Below, one piece after another: positions 7,185 to 16,311 of a stretch of DNA of 64,000 nt (position 1 is the first letter of the stretch; the number at the start of each line of letters is the position of its first letter). Both the position numbers and the translations under genes were made by a program. Location of the stretch: positions 7,506,546 to 7,570,545 of the forward strand of contig NZ_CP032157.1 of the NCBI RefSeq assembly GCF_003555545.1, given 5' to 3'. The stretch comes from Paraflavitalea soli. Its GTDB lineage: Bacteria; Bacteroidota; Bacteroidia; Chitinophagales; Chitinophagaceae. Under the pieces are notes generated by a model. That model searched no databases, was not told where the DNA came from, and saw only the letters and a program-made list of their open reading frames with translations.

Positions 7185-8348
7185 ATGAGCACTCATTCAA
7201 CGATAACCTTTTCCAAAGAAGAATTGGCCCGTTACAACAGGCATATTATTATTCCTGAATTTGGCCTCGAAGCCCAGCAAAAACTCAAAGCAGCCAAAGT
7301 ATTGATCGTTGGCTCCGGCGGTTTGGGCAGCCCGGCATTATTGTACCTCGCAGCAGCCGGTATAGGCACTATTGGTATTGTGGATTTTGATGTGGTAGAC
7401 GATAGCAACCTTCAGCGCCAGGTGCTGTTTGGTGTGGAATCTGTAGGCAAACCAAAAGTGGAAGCTGCCAAAGCCAGGCTCGAAGCCCTCAATCCTCATA
7501 TCAACATCATATTACACAATACCCAGCTCACTTCCCAGAATGCACTGGATATACTAAAAGACTATGACCTCGTAGCGGATGGAACTGATAATTTCCCTAC
7601 CCGCTACCTCGTCAATGATGCAGCCGTCCTGTTGGGTAAGCCCAATATCTATGCATCCATCTTCCAGTTTGAAGGACAGGTATCCGTATTCAACTACCGC
7701 AATAAGGAAGGCGTATTAGGACCCAATTACCGCGATCTGTATCCTACGCCGCCGCCGCCCGGCCTCGTGCCCAGTTGCGCAGAAGGTGGTGTGCTGGGTG
7801 TGTTGCCTGGTATCATTGGCAGCCTGCAGGCACTGGAGGTGATCAAAGTAATTACCGGTGTCGGTGAACCACTGGCCGGCCGTTTCTATATTTTTGATGC
7901 CCTCACTTTTGAAAGCCGCACCTTCAACATCTCCCGCCGTGATGATAATCCCCTCAATGGGAAGAATCCTTCCATCACAGCCCTCATCGACTACGAACAA
8001 TTCTGCGGTATGAAAGCCGTGGAGAAGCCCATTAAAGAAATTACCGCCACAGAACTGTACGACTGGCAGGTAAAAGGCGAGCCGTTCCAGCTCATCGATG
8101 TGCGCGAGCAGCATGAGTATGATTTTGTGAATATCGGCGCCGAATTGATACCCCTGGCAACCGTAGCTGCCCATGCCGACAGGTTCAGCCGCGATACCAA
8201 AGTAGTAGTGCATTGTAAGATGGGTGGCCGCAGCGCCAAAGCCATCCGGGAGCTGGAAGAGAAGTTTGGCTTTACCAACCTCTACAACCTCAAGGGAGGT
8301 ATCCTGGGCTATATTGATGAGGTAAAACCGGAGCTTTCAAAGTATTGA
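7185..8348 (+). CDS. MoeZ-like E1 (ThiF/MoeB domain plus rhodanese)
   Basis: A 387-residue fusion. Residues 15-265 form a ThiF/MoeB adenylation domain (nucleotide loop 'GSGGLGSP' 43-50, 'DGTDNFPTRYL' 132-142, conserved Cys198 in 'PSCAEGGVLG'). Residues 285-385 form a rhodanese domain with catalytic Cys344 in 'HCKMGGRS'. It should adenylate the CysO Gly-Gly end and pass sulfur from the rhodanese persulfide. The two zinc-binding CxxC pairs usual in MoeB/MoeZ are absent: the first place reads NYRD (181-184) and the second (252-260) has no Cys. It may also serve other carriers (MoaD, ThiS), which are not in this window. Confidence 0.9.
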   Translation: MSTHSTITFSKEELARYNRHIIIPEFGLEAQQKLKAAKVLIVGSGGLGSPALLYLAAAGIGTIGIVDFDVVDDSNLQRQVLFGVESVGKPKVEAAKARLEALNPHINIILHNTQLTSQNALDILKDYDLVADGTDNFPTRYLVNDAAVLLGKPNIYASIFQFEGQVSVFNYRNKEGVLGPNYRDLYPTPPPPGLVPSCAEGGVLGVLPGIIGSLQALEVIKVITGVGEPLAGRFYIFDALTFESRTFNISRRDDNPLNGKNPSITALIDYEQFCGMKAVEKPIKEITATELYDWQVKGEPFQLIDVREQHEYDFVNIGAELIPLATVAAHADRFSRDTKVVVHCKMGGRSAKAIRELEEKFGFTNLYNLKGGILGYIDEVKPELSKY

Positions 8349-8403
8349 TAGTCAGTTAAATAGACCCGTTTACGACGGGATGACCGATAGATGAGATAGT
8401 TTT

Positions 8404-8458
8404 AGGCCGATCGTATGCATCCTCCTGGTTGGTAGGCTGCCTGCAATCGGCCTTTTTA
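8404..8458 (+). terminator. Terminator of the cysteine operon
   Basis: The stem AGGCCGAT / ATCGGCCT (8404-8411 and 8446-8453) has a 34-nt loop and is followed by TTTT. It lies 55 bp after the E1 gene. The long loop lowers confidence. Confidence 0.65.
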
Positions 8459-8521
8459 GTGGCCTGTGGAAGGCCTGTTCCTCCTCTTTAGATTCGGGCA
8501 TCCTGGGGTCATCCTAGGGTT

Positions 8522-8578
8522 TTCTTAGGGTATTTCTCAGGTAATTGTTGGGTAAAAAACTTAGGATAACCCTAAGAA
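8522..8578. repeat. Inverted repeat between convergent genes
   Basis: TTCTTAGGGT (8522-8531) is the exact reverse complement of ACCCTAAGAA (8569-8578). The area between and around repeats the words TTAGG, CAGGTA and CCTGA, so several alternative foldings are possible. There is no clear T-run on either strand. It lies 121 bp beyond the stop of the minus-strand gene at 8699, so it may be a 3' stabilising structure. Confidence 0.5.
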
Positions 8579-8698
8579 TACCTGAAGATACCCCTACTTT
8601 ACACGAAGGTAAAGGCCTTGAATAAAGGAGCCAGACCGGGCTAATACCAGCCTAACAAGAGGAAAAAACCGGAATAAAGAGGAAGATGCGGGGGCAGG

Positions 8699-10261
8699 TC
8701 AGCACTCAGAAGCCTTGTGTTTTACCGCATTCAGGTATTTCTGCCGGATCACGTTTTGCACAGGCGTGTTGTTGATCTTGCTTTCCAGCCAGGAGATAAT
8801 ATCGAGGTACATGAACGCACGCGTTTCAAACCGGTTACGCTCATGCTGCTTCAGTTTATTTAGTAGTTTTTCAAACTCCCCCTTCAACTGTTTAGGCTGC
8901 ACATGGAACGACCTTCTTAAAAAGCGGAAGATCTCTTCTTCCACCACACTCAGGTTTTCCATCTTTGCCATGAAACGGTATACCGACTTGAACAGGTATT
9001 CCAGCAAGTCCAAATTACCCAACTCATAATGCGCTATCAGGTGCAGCAGTCGCGAGTAAGCCTGCAGGTCCGTACGCAGGTCTACCTTCCAGTTGATGAT
9101 CTTATTGAGGTAGTCGATTGCCTGCTCATAATGGCCACTGCCAAAATACAGCGAAGCGATCTTGTAGTAGAATACCAATATCCGATGCCTGTCGAGGTAC
9201 AAATAATATTCCTTCAACTTGGCCTCTGTCTCAGACACCAGTGCCAACCCTTCACTGAATGTACCTTCCATAAAGTGTTTGTTCATTTTGGCGATCTGCA
9301 GGTACACGAAGGTCTGGATACGGTTGTTGACATTGCCATTGGCGATATCTGATTGCCCAAATGCTTCAAACTTCGCCAGCGTTTCATTGAACTTCTGGTA
9401 ATTCTGCAGGTCAAAATGCGCACTTAGCAGGTTGTGCATGCCTTTGATATAATGCGCTGTCTCCACCTCCATCATGAACGGCTCTTTCTCAAACAGCTCT
9501 ACCCATTTTTGTGTATAACGATAGTACTGCAACAGGTCTTGCCGTATAAATGCATACCAGCAATAACACTGGTACAGGTAGAGCTTTTCGTAAAAGCCTT
9601 TCAACTCATCTGCCCCCGCAGGAAAATGTTGCTCAAAGAAAGTTCGCAGTGCTATTTCATCTTTCTCATTACGCGCGTGTCCATGCTTTATATACCAGCT
9701 ATACAATAACAGGGAGAGGTTCGATAACTTACTCGTGTTAACCAGTTTGGCATTTACTTCATTCACTTCACTCGTTAGCTTTTCTGCACGGTCCTGCATA
9801 CTGCGGGTAATGTGCAGCGCTTCTATCTTCTTCTCAAAAAATAATGCCTGTAATAAATAAGTGACCTGGTTATGCGCCCTGGCTGTTTCCTTCATGCGGT
9901 CAAGCACCTTCAGGCTTTGCAGGTACAACCCTTTATTGTATAAGATACGGGCATGGTCCATCTGCTCATGCAGTTGGATATCTATATTGCTGTCCTCCTT
10001 AATAAGGCGGAGACTCGATAATACCTGTTTGTATAAATGGGCTTTGATATTCGACAGCTGCTGCTTCTTAATGCTCTCATTTTTCCGCAGCAACAGCGCC
10101 TCATCATACTCCTCCATCTTGTCCAGGGCATCGAAAAGCTGAACCACTTTCAGCTCTTCACTGGAGGAATTACGTTGTACATACAGCTTAAAATTCCGCT
10201 TTTCTGACTTTTCCAGGGAGTGGATCAGCTGAAAAAGAGCATCGGTTGAGCGATTGGGCAT
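8699..10261 (-). CDS. Cytoplasmic helical-repeat (TPR-like) protein, unknown function
   Basis: 520 residues without a signal peptide or membrane segment. The whole protein is predicted by eye to be helical, with repeated pairs of amphipathic helices rich in Leu, Tyr and Glu ('[17 protein letters not shown]', '[14 protein letters not shown]'), as in TPR-type scaffolds. It begins '[27 protein letters not shown]', a start I associate with conserved Bacteroidota proteins of unknown role. I do not recognise an enzyme motif. It is divergent from leuA, sharing a 212-bp intergenic region with repeated TTGCTSAG words, and may share regulation with it. Confidence 0.75.
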   Translation of the reverse strand: MPNRSTDALFQLIHSLEKSEKRNFKLYVQRNSSSEELKVVQLFDALDKMEEYDEALLLRKNESIKKQQLSNIKAHLYKQVLSSLRLIKEDSNIDIQLHEQMDHARILYNKGLYLQSLKVLDRMKETARAHNQVTYLLQALFFEKKIEALHITRSMQDRAEKLTSEVNEVNAKLVNTSKLSNLSLLLYSWYIKHGHARNEKDEIALRTFFEQHFPAGADELKGFYEKLYLYQCYCWYAFIRQDLLQYYRYTQKWVELFEKEPFMMEVETAHYIKGMHNLLSAHFDLQNYQKFNETLAKFEAFGQSDIANGNVNNRIQTFVYLQIAKMNKHFMEGTFSEGLALVSETEAKLKEYYLYLDRHRILVFYYKIASLYFGSGHYEQAIDYLNKIINWKVDLRTDLQAYSRLLHLIAHYELGNLDLLEYLFKSVYRFMAKMENLSVVEEEIFRFLRRSFHVQPKQLKGEFEKLLNKLKQHERNRFETRAFMYLDIISWLESKINNTPVQNVIRQKYLNAVKHKASEC

Positions 10262-10311
10262 CGTATTTAATAAACGTTAAACCTGTTGATATTCAAATAG
10301 TTGAGTGTTGG

Positions 10312-10417
10312 TTGCTGAGGGTTAAGCAGTGTAAATTACTTACAATTTTGATTTCACTTGCTCAGCAAACAAAGATAATTTCGGTACAGCAGGTTGTTTT
10401 AACTGGTTTCTCAGCAA
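10312..10417. promoter_or_regulatory. Three TTGCTSAGCAA-type half or full sites upstream of leuA
   Basis: TTGCTGAG at 10312-10319, the perfect palindrome TTGCTCAGCAA at 10358-10368 and CTCAGCAA at 10410-10417 lie between leuA and the divergent gene, about 46-49 bp apart. This spacing and symmetry suggest binding sites for a dimeric regulator. TAATTTCG at 10376 is a 7/8 match to a -7 element. The regulator is not known. Confidence 0.4.
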
Positions 10418-10473
10418 GCAACACAAAAATAAACAGCCTGCTCCTTTATCTTATTACCCTTACAAAAATTATT

Positions 10474-11643
10474 ATGCCAGGACAAAAGGTCTATATTTTT
10501 GATACTACGTTACGCGATGGGGAACAAGTTCCCGGATGTAAGTTGAATACAACCGAAAAGATTGAAATAGCTCTGGCCCTGGAAGCATTGGGGGTAGACA
10601 TCATCGAAGCTGGTTTTCCCATCTCTTCACCCGGCGATTTTCAAAGCGTTCATGAGATCGGTAAAGTGGTTAAGAATGCCGTTGTTTGCGGACTTAGCCG
10701 TGCCGTTCAAAAAGACATTGAAGTAGCGGCCGAAGCCCTCCAAAGTGCTAAAAGAAAGCGTATCCATACAGGGATCGGTACTTCCGATTATCATATTAAG
10801 TCAAAGTTTAATTCTACCCGCGAAGATATCCTGGAGAGAGCTGCACAGGCCGTAAAATGGGCCCGCAACTTTACAGATGATGTGGAGTTTTATGCCGAAG
10901 ATGCAGGCAGGACCGACAATGAATACCTGGCCAGGGTAGTGGAAGCCGTCATCGCTGCCGGTGCTACCACCGTCAATATTCCCGATACCACCGGTTATTG
11001 CCTGCCACACCAGTATGGCGAAAAGATTGCCTTCCTGGTCAACAATGTACGTAATATCGACAAGGCCGTGATCTCCTGCCATTGCCACAATGACCTTGGT
11101 TTGGCCACTGCCAATTCCATCGCAGGCGTAATCAGCGGCGCCCGCCAGATCGAGTGTACTATTAATGGACTGGGTGAAAGAGCCGGCAACACTTCCCTCG
11201 AAGAAGTAGTGATGGTCATCAAACAGCACAGCACCCTGGGATATTACACCGATATCAATGCTAAACAACTGAACCCCCTCAGCCGCCTGGTATCCGATAC
11301 CATGCGTATGCCGGTTCAACCCAATAAAGCGATCGTAGGTGCCAATGCTTTCTCCCATTCTTCCGGTATTCACCAGGATGGGTTCCTGAAAGATGCGCAG
11401 ACCTATGAGATCATTAATCCTGAAGAAGTAGGAGCTGACGGTAGTAAAATTGTTCTGACGGCCCGCAGCGGCCGCAGCGCCCTTGCTCATCGGTTTCAGA
11501 AACTGGGATTCATGTACAACCGCAATGATATTGACGTGTTGTACGAACAGTTCCTGAAAGTGGCAGACAGGAAAAAAGAGGTAGGTGATGAGGACTTGCA
11601 AGGCCTGGCACATCAGTACCAGGAAAGGGCGATAGTAGCCTAG
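10474..11643 (+). CDS. leuA: 2-isopropylmalate synthase, short form
   Basis: First committed step of leucine synthesis (acetyl-CoA plus 2-ketoisovalerate). The TIM-barrel motifs are complete: '[14 protein letters not shown]' near the start, '[15 protein letters not shown]' with the metal-binding His pair, and 'NGLGERAGN'. At 389 residues it ends soon after the catalytic region and lacks most of the C-terminal LeuA dimer domain that binds leucine in 500-residue homologues, so classical feedback inhibition is unlikely. The start is the ATG at 10474; the frame is open further upstream but has no other ATG. It heads leuACDB. The leuA-leuC gap holds a hairpin. Confidence 0.93.
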   Translation: MPGQKVYIFDTTLRDGEQVPGCKLNTTEKIEIALALEALGVDIIEAGFPISSPGDFQSVHEIGKVVKNAVVCGLSRAVQKDIEVAAEALQSAKRKRIHTGIGTSDYHIKSKFNSTREDILERAAQAVKWARNFTDDVEFYAEDAGRTDNEYLARVVEAVIAAGATTVNIPDTTGYCLPHQYGEKIAFLVNNVRNIDKAVISCHCHNDLGLATANSIAGVISGARQIECTINGLGERAGNTSLEEVVMVIKQHSTLGYYTDINAKQLNPLSRLVSDTMRMPVQPNKAIVGANAFSHSSGIHQDGFLKDAQTYEIINPEEVGADGSKIVLTARSGRSALAHRFQKLGFMYNRNDIDVLYEQFLKVADRKKEVGDEDLQGLAHQYQERAIVA

Positions 11644-11682
11644 TGAGCAGTATTTTCTCATAATCATGTAGTTTTTGTTTAG

Positions 11683-11704
11683 GCGTGGCGCTTCTGCGCC
11701 ACGC
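11683..11704 (+). promoter_or_regulatory. leuA-leuC intercistronic hairpin
   Basis: A perfect 9-bp stem (GCGTGGCGC / GCGCCACGC) with a TTCT loop lies 36 bp before leuC. Only a short T stretch follows, so it is more likely an mRNA processing or stabilising hairpin than a full terminator. Confidence 0.6.
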
Positions 11705-11739
11705 TTTCATTCACGAAACGAGAGAAACACAAAAAGAAA

Positions 11740-13137
11740 ATGGGGAAGACATTATTCGATAAGATCTGGGAGAAGCATGTCGTCAAACAAATTGAAGGCG
11801 GGCCCGCTGTGTTGTATATCGATAAACATTTTATCCATGAAGTAACCAGCCCACAGGCTTTCAAAGGACTGGAACAAAGAGGCTTGAAGGTATTACGCCC
11901 ACAGCAGGTAGTAGCCACAGCCGATCACAATGTGCCCACACTCAATCAGCACCTCCCTATCAAAGAAGAGCTGTCCCGCAACCAGGTTCAGCAGCTCATC
12001 GACAATTGCAAAAAACACGACATTGAATTATATGGCCTTGGACATCCGTTCCAGGGCATTGTGCATGTAATAGGGCCCGAACTGGGCATTACACAGCCCG
12101 GCATGACCATCGTATGTGGTGATAGCCATACCTCTACCCACGGTGCTTTTGGATCCATCGCTTTTGGCATTGGTACCAGCGAAGTGGAAATGGTGATGGC
12201 TACCCAGTGTATGATGCAGAGTAAGCCAAAGCTCATGCGCATCAATGTAGAAGGTCAGTTAAACAAAGGAGTGGTGTCGAAAGACATCATTTTGTATATT
12301 ATAGCAACGATATCTGCCAGCGGCGCCACCGGTTATTTTGTAGAATATGCAGGTTCTGCCATCCGTAGCCTCAGCATGGAAGGCCGTATGACCATTTGCA
12401 ACATGAGCATTGAAATGGGCGCCCGCGGTGGTATGATCGCTCCCGACGACATTACGTTCGATTATATGAAAGGCCGTTTGTTTGCACCCGGCGTAAGCCA
12501 GTGGGACAGGAAAGTAAACGCCTGGAAAGAATTGTATTCTGATGAAGACGCTGTATTTGATAAAGAGATCAACATCAATGCAGCCGATATCGAACCCATG
12601 ATCACCTACGGTACCAATCCCGGTATGGGCATAGGTGTTACCGGGCATATTCCTGCCGAAAATGAGATCGAGGACAAGGAAAAACCTTCCTTCCTCAAAT
12701 CACTCAATTATATGGGCCTGAAACCAGGCGCGGAGATCAAGGGCAAAAAAGTAGACTATGTGTTCATCGGTAGCTGTACTAACAGCCGTATCGAGGACCT
12801 GCGCCTGGTTGCCTCCTTCGTAAAGGGCAGGAAGAAGGCCGATGATGTACAGGTATGGATCGTGCCCGGATCACGCCAGGTAGAAAAACAAGCCATTGCC
12901 GAAGGCATTGATAAGATATTCGAAGAAGCCGGTTTCCAGTTACGTCAACCCGGATGTTCTGCCTGCCTGGCCATGAATGAAGATAAAATACCGGCCGGTA
13001 AGTATTGTATCTCTACTTCCAACAGGAACTTTGAAGGAAGACAGGGACCCAATGCCAGAACCTTATTGGCCAGTCCTTTAACTGCAGCAGTAGCAGCTAT
13101 TACAGGAGAGGTAGCAGATGTAAGAGAGTTTTTATAA
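11740..13137 (+). CDS. leuC: 3-isopropylmalate dehydratase large subunit
   Basis: 465 residues, normal length. It carries the [4Fe-4S] cluster cysteines Cys346 ('GSCTNSR'), Cys406 and Cys409 ('GCSAC') and the aconitase-family '[12 protein letters not shown]' motif. With LeuD it isomerises 2-isopropylmalate to 3-isopropylmalate. The gap to leuD is filled by AGCTCG-type repeats. Confidence 0.97.
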   Translation: MGKTLFDKIWEKHVVKQIEGGPAVLYIDKHFIHEVTSPQAFKGLEQRGLKVLRPQQVVATADHNVPTLNQHLPIKEELSRNQVQQLIDNCKKHDIELYGLGHPFQGIVHVIGPELGITQPGMTIVCGDSHTSTHGAFGSIAFGIGTSEVEMVMATQCMMQSKPKLMRINVEGQLNKGVVSKDIILYIIATISASGATGYFVEYAGSAIRSLSMEGRMTICNMSIEMGARGGMIAPDDITFDYMKGRLFAPGVSQWDRKVNAWKELYSDEDAVFDKEININAADIEPMITYGTNPGMGIGVTGHIPAENEIEDKEKPSFLKSLNYMGLKPGAEIKGKKVDYVFIGSCTNSRIEDLRLVASFVKGRKKADDVQVWIVPGSRQVEKQAIAEGIDKIFEEAGFQLRQPGCSACLAMNEDKIPAGKYCISTSNRNFEGRQGPNARTLLASPLTAAVAAITGEVADVREFL

Positions 13138-13207
13138 AGCAAGCTGCGGGCTACTAGCCGCGAGCTACGAGCAAAAAGCTCGCCGCTCGAAGCTCACAGC
13201 TCGAAGC
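13138..13207. repeat. AGCTCG-type repeat between leuC and leuD
   Basis: Degenerate tandem AGCTCG/AGCTAC/AGCTCA words fill almost the whole leuC-leuD gap, starting at the leuC stop. The same family occurs at 23018, 37706, 41073 and 55218. Confidence 0.75.
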
Positions 13208-13211
13208 CCAA

Positions 13212-13817
13212 ATGATAAGCATGAGTAAGAGTATTAACATTGTTAGATCAACGGTCGTGCCGGTAAATATTGAAAATATAGATACCGATCAGATCATTCC
13301 TGCCCGTTTTCTCAAGTCTACCAGCCGCGAGGGATTTGGCAAGAACCTGTTCCGCGACTGGCGCTACAACAATGATGATGAGAATCAGCCCAAAGCCGAT
13401 TTCCCATTGAACGATCCCACTTATAAAGGAAAGATACTGGTAGCTGCCCGCAACTTTGGTTGTGGTTCCTCCCGTGAACATGCTGCCTGGGCCATTAAGG
13501 ATGCCGGGTTTGATGTAGTCGTGAGCAGCTTCTTTGCTGATATCTTCCGCAACAATTCACTCAACAACTTCCTGTTACCCATACAGGTAAGCGAAGCATT
13601 CCTGCAACAACTGTTTGAAACAGTGGCAAAAGACCCGGCTGCCGAAGTAGCCGTAAACCTGGAACAACAGACCATTACCATCGTTGCTTCCGGTGCACAA
13701 GAGACATTTGAGATCAATAGCTATAAAAAGACCTGCCTGCTCAATGGGTATGATGATATCGATTACCTGCTTAGCATGCGCAGCGAAATAGAGGCCTTTG
13801 AAGCGGCCCGCCCCTAA
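13212..13817 (+). CDS. leuD: 3-isopropylmalate dehydratase small subunit
   Basis: 201 residues with the LeuD hallmarks '[14 protein letters not shown]' and '[15 protein letters not shown]'. It is the swivelling subunit that completes the LeuC active site. A second in-frame ATG at 13221 gives 'MSKSIN' and is an equally plausible start. leuB follows after 32 bp. Confidence 0.96.
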   Translation: MISMSKSINIVRSTVVPVNIENIDTDQIIPARFLKSTSREGFGKNLFRDWRYNNDDENQPKADFPLNDPTYKGKILVAARNFGCGSSREHAAWAIKDAGFDVVVSSFFADIFRNNSLNNFLLPIQVSEAFLQQLFETVAKDPAAEVAVNLEQQTITIVASGAQETFEINSYKKTCLLNGYDDIDYLLSMRSEIEAFEAARP

Positions 13818-13849
13818 GCGTTATCCTAAACCCGAAAACAAAAAACTAC

Positions 13850-14965
13850 ATGGAAAAAAATATTGTTGTAATTGAAGGCGACGGCATCGGTCCCGAGGTC
13901 ACCAGGCAATCTGTCAAGGTGCTCAATGCCATTGCCGAACAGTTTGGTCATTCCTTTCATTACAAGTATTGCCTCATGGGCGCCGATGCCATTGACAAGA
14001 CCGGCAGCCCATTGCCCGACGAAACCATTGAAGCCTGCCTCAACAGCGACGCTATCCTGTTTGGTGCGATTGGTCATCCTAAATACGACAACGACCCCTC
14101 CGCCAAAGTACGCCCCGAACAGGGCCTGCTCAAACTCCGCAAGTCACTACAATTGTTTGCCAATATACGTCCCGTAACCACGTACCCCTCTTTGCATCAT
14201 CTCTCCCCATTGAAAACTAAAAATATTGAAGGGGTCGATTTTGTGATCTTCCGTGAACTCACGGGCGGCATTTACTTCGGTAAAAAAGAAGTAAACGAGG
14301 AAAATACCCGGGCCTCTGACGATTGTGTGTACACCCGTGAGGAGATCGAGCGGGTGTCACACCTTGCCTTCCGCTCTGCACAGCAGCGCCGGAAAAAGCT
14401 CACATTGGTAGACAAGGCCAATGTACTCGAAACTTCCAGGCTCTGGCGTAAAGTGGTACAGGAAATGGCTGGTCAGTATCCTGATGTAGCTGTAGACTTC
14501 CTGTTTGTAGACAATGCTGCCATGCAGATCATCCTGAATCCCAAACAGTTTGATGTGATACTCACAGAAAACATGTTTGGTGATATCATCAGCGATGAAG
14601 CCAGCGTCATCAGCGGATCATTGGGCTTATTGCCTTCTGCATCCGTGGGTAACGGCTCAGCCTTGTTTGAACCCATCCATGGTTCTTATCCCCAGGCGAC
14701 CGGTAAAGACATTGCCAATCCGTTGGGATCCATTCTTTCATCCGCTATGCTGTTGGATTACATCGGGTTAACCAAAGAAGCAGCCCTCGTAAGAGAAGCC
14801 GTGGAGTGGACTTTGCAGAATGGCTTTGTGACCAAGGATATCGATTCCATTAATTTCTATTTCACTTCCACCATTGGCGAACTGATCTGTGATTATGTTG
14901 CAAACAGGATACCCGATGGCGTGAATCAGCACAATATAGAGTTGAGAAAATCAACCATTATATAA
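13850..14965 (+). CDS. leuB: 3-isopropylmalate dehydrogenase
   Basis: 371 residues, an NAD-dependent oxidative decarboxylase. It shows 'IEGDGIGPEV' at the start, the substrate segment 'FRELTGGIYFG', 'TENMFGDIISDEAS' (metal-binding Asp pair) and 'EPIHGSYPQATGKDIANP' (cofactor loop). It is the last gene of leuACDB; the Ile/Val leader begins 104 bp downstream, so the attenuator terminator may also end leu transcripts. Confidence 0.97.
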   Translation: MEKNIVVIEGDGIGPEVTRQSVKVLNAIAEQFGHSFHYKYCLMGADAIDKTGSPLPDETIEACLNSDAILFGAIGHPKYDNDPSAKVRPEQGLLKLRKSLQLFANIRPVTTYPSLHHLSPLKTKNIEGVDFVIFRELTGGIYFGKKEVNEENTRASDDCVYTREEIERVSHLAFRSAQQRRKKLTLVDKANVLETSRLWRKVVQEMAGQYPDVAVDFLFVDNAAMQIILNPKQFDVILTENMFGDIISDEASVISGSLGLLPSASVGNGSALFEPIHGSYPQATGKDIANPLGSILSSAMLLDYIGLTKEAALVREAVEWTLQNGFVTKDIDSINFYFTSTIGELICDYVANRIPDGVNQHNIELRKSTII

Positions 14966-15069
14966 AGGTGTTCCTGCTTCACTTGTAGGAGTGAGGCTAA
15001 AATAAAGTTGCTTGCTATAGTTCTTTTTTTGAAACGGGGGGTGTATATTCGCAGTGCATCATTCCTTCT

Positions 15070-15174
15070 ATGTTTAAAAGCAGAACAAATAATGTCATCG
15101 CTGTATTTACCGCAATAATTATTGTGGTGGTCGTGGTCATTATTATTCCTGCAACAAACGGAGGTGGTGTTTAA
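15070..15174 (+). CDS. Ile/Val leader peptide of the ilv operon
   Basis: A 34-codon ORF (ATG 15070, TAA 15172) reads MFKSRTNNVIAVFTA, then Ile3-Val5-Ile3 (15115-15147), then PATNGGGV. Eleven consecutive branched-chain codons directly upstream of an intrinsic terminator and ilvE are the signature of a leader-peptide attenuator, as in the enterobacterial ilvGMEDA leader. The Gly-Gly-Gly codons (15160-15168) can pair with the terminator's 5' arm. There are no Leu codons, so control would respond to Ile and Val. Confidence 0.88.
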   Translation: MFKSRTNNVIAVFTAIIIVVVVVIIIPATNGGGV

Positions 15175-15206
15175 CGTATAATTTAATTAGTTAAAAATAC
15201 AAAGCG

Positions 15207-15238
15207 ACCCGCCTCCCACGAGGCGGGTTTCTTTTTTG
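15207..15238 (+). terminator. Attenuator terminator before ilvE
   Basis: The stem ACCCGCCT / AGGCGGGT (15207-15214 and 15221-15228) is followed by a T-rich tract. An alternative pairing of GGAGGTGG (15160-15167) with CCGCCTCC (15209-15216), eight pairs with one G-U, would break it. A ribosome stalled on 15115-15147 leaves 15160 onward free, giving antitermination; one at the stop codon covers it, giving termination. Confidence 0.88.
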
Positions 15239-15276
15239 TTTTACCCCGCCGCAAAGGCATTAAAAACTAAAGAGTC

Positions 15277-16221
15277 ATGGCATCCTATTACAACGAAAAT
15301 ACCATTGTATACCTCAATGGGAAATACGTAAAAGCTTCCGAAGCGAAGGTTGATCTCTACGGTCAGACCATGCATTATGGCCTGGGCGTATTTGAAGGCA
15401 TCCGTTCTTACCATACCGTGCATGGCAACACCAAGATATTCAAGGCAGTCGAACACTACGATCGCCTCAGGAATTCGGCCGAAGCACTCAATATGCCATA
15501 CAACTGGCATACCGTAGACCTCATCGATGCTACCTATGAAGTGTTGCGCCAGAATAACCTGCAGGATGCCTATATCCGTCCCCTGGTGTATGGACCGGCC
15601 AACATGAGCTTCAACCTCAATTCCGAATCCAATATCGTGATCGAAGTATGGGAGATGGGCAAATTCCTCGGTGATAAATTATTACGCGTATTGGCTTCTC
15701 CCTTTCAACGCCCCAATCCCGGCGGATTTAAAATAGAGGCTAAAGCCTGTGGTCATTATGTCAATTCCATCTTAGCCAGCCAGGATGCCAAAGCCAAAGG
15801 ATATGATGAAGCCCTCCTCACCGATATGCATGGTTTTGTAGCAGAAGGGCCCGGCGCCAACATGTTCTATGAAAAAGATGGCAAACTGTACACCCCGGCA
15901 TTGGGCCATATCCTGCCCGGTATCACCAGGGCTACCGTTATCGAACTTTGTGATGAGCTCAATATAGCCGTTGAAGAAAAGACTTTCACCGTCGATGAAT
16001 TGAAACAGGCCGATGCCGCTTTCTTCTGCGGTACAGCCGCCGAGGTCATTGGATGGGAATCACTGGACAAAGTAAAGTTCCCCCTCGACTGGAACAATAG
16101 CCTGGGCAAAGTATTGCAGCAGGCCTATAAGGATCGCGTAACCGAACGTTCCCTGGCCCCTGAAAGACTGGACGGCCTGGGCAAAGGTTTAAAGAGTAAA
16201 GAAGCTATTAGCGCAAGGTAG
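15277..16221 (+). CDS. ilvE: Branched-chain amino acid aminotransferase
   Basis: 314 residues, fold-type IV PLP enzyme that makes the final transamination to Leu, Ile and Val. Seen: 'MHYGLGVFEGIRSY', the likely PLP lysine in 'EAKACGHYVNSI', 'EGPGANMFY' and 'ILPGITRATVIEL'. First gene after the Ile/Val attenuator. Confidence 0.93.
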   Translation: MASYYNENTIVYLNGKYVKASEAKVDLYGQTMHYGLGVFEGIRSYHTVHGNTKIFKAVEHYDRLRNSAEALNMPYNWHTVDLIDATYEVLRQNNLQDAYIRPLVYGPANMSFNLNSESNIVIEVWEMGKFLGDKLLRVLASPFQRPNPGGFKIEAKACGHYVNSILASQDAKAKGYDEALLTDMHGFVAEGPGANMFYEKDGKLYTPALGHILPGITRATVIELCDELNIAVEEKTFTVDELKQADAAFFCGTAAEVIGWESLDKVKFPLDWNNSLGKVLQQAYKDRVTERSLAPERLDGLGKGLKSKEAISAR

Positions 16222-16225
16222 ATCA

Positions 16226-16260
16226 CAAGGTGGGTCGCCCTTAAAGGGCGGCTCACCTTG
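16226..16260 (+). repeat. Wobble hairpin repeat, copy 1 (ilvE-ilvD)
   Basis: Arms CAAGGTGGGTCGCCCT and AGGGCGGCTCACCTTG enclose three bases. All positions pair in the plus-strand RNA, two of them as G-U or U-G wobbles. Five related copies occur in the window, all in this orientation. Confidence 0.85.
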
Positions 16261-16311
16261 GAACAGACAATAAGCATAAAACAATAAATCATAGTTCATT
16301 CAAGGATCAGT

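Noticed and set aside
10246-10473. Leu-rich in-frame extension of leuA as a possible leucine leader peptide
   Set aside because: The stretch has many Leu codons, but there is no ATG, no stop before leuA and no terminator. It is simply open frame upstream of the ATG at 10474.
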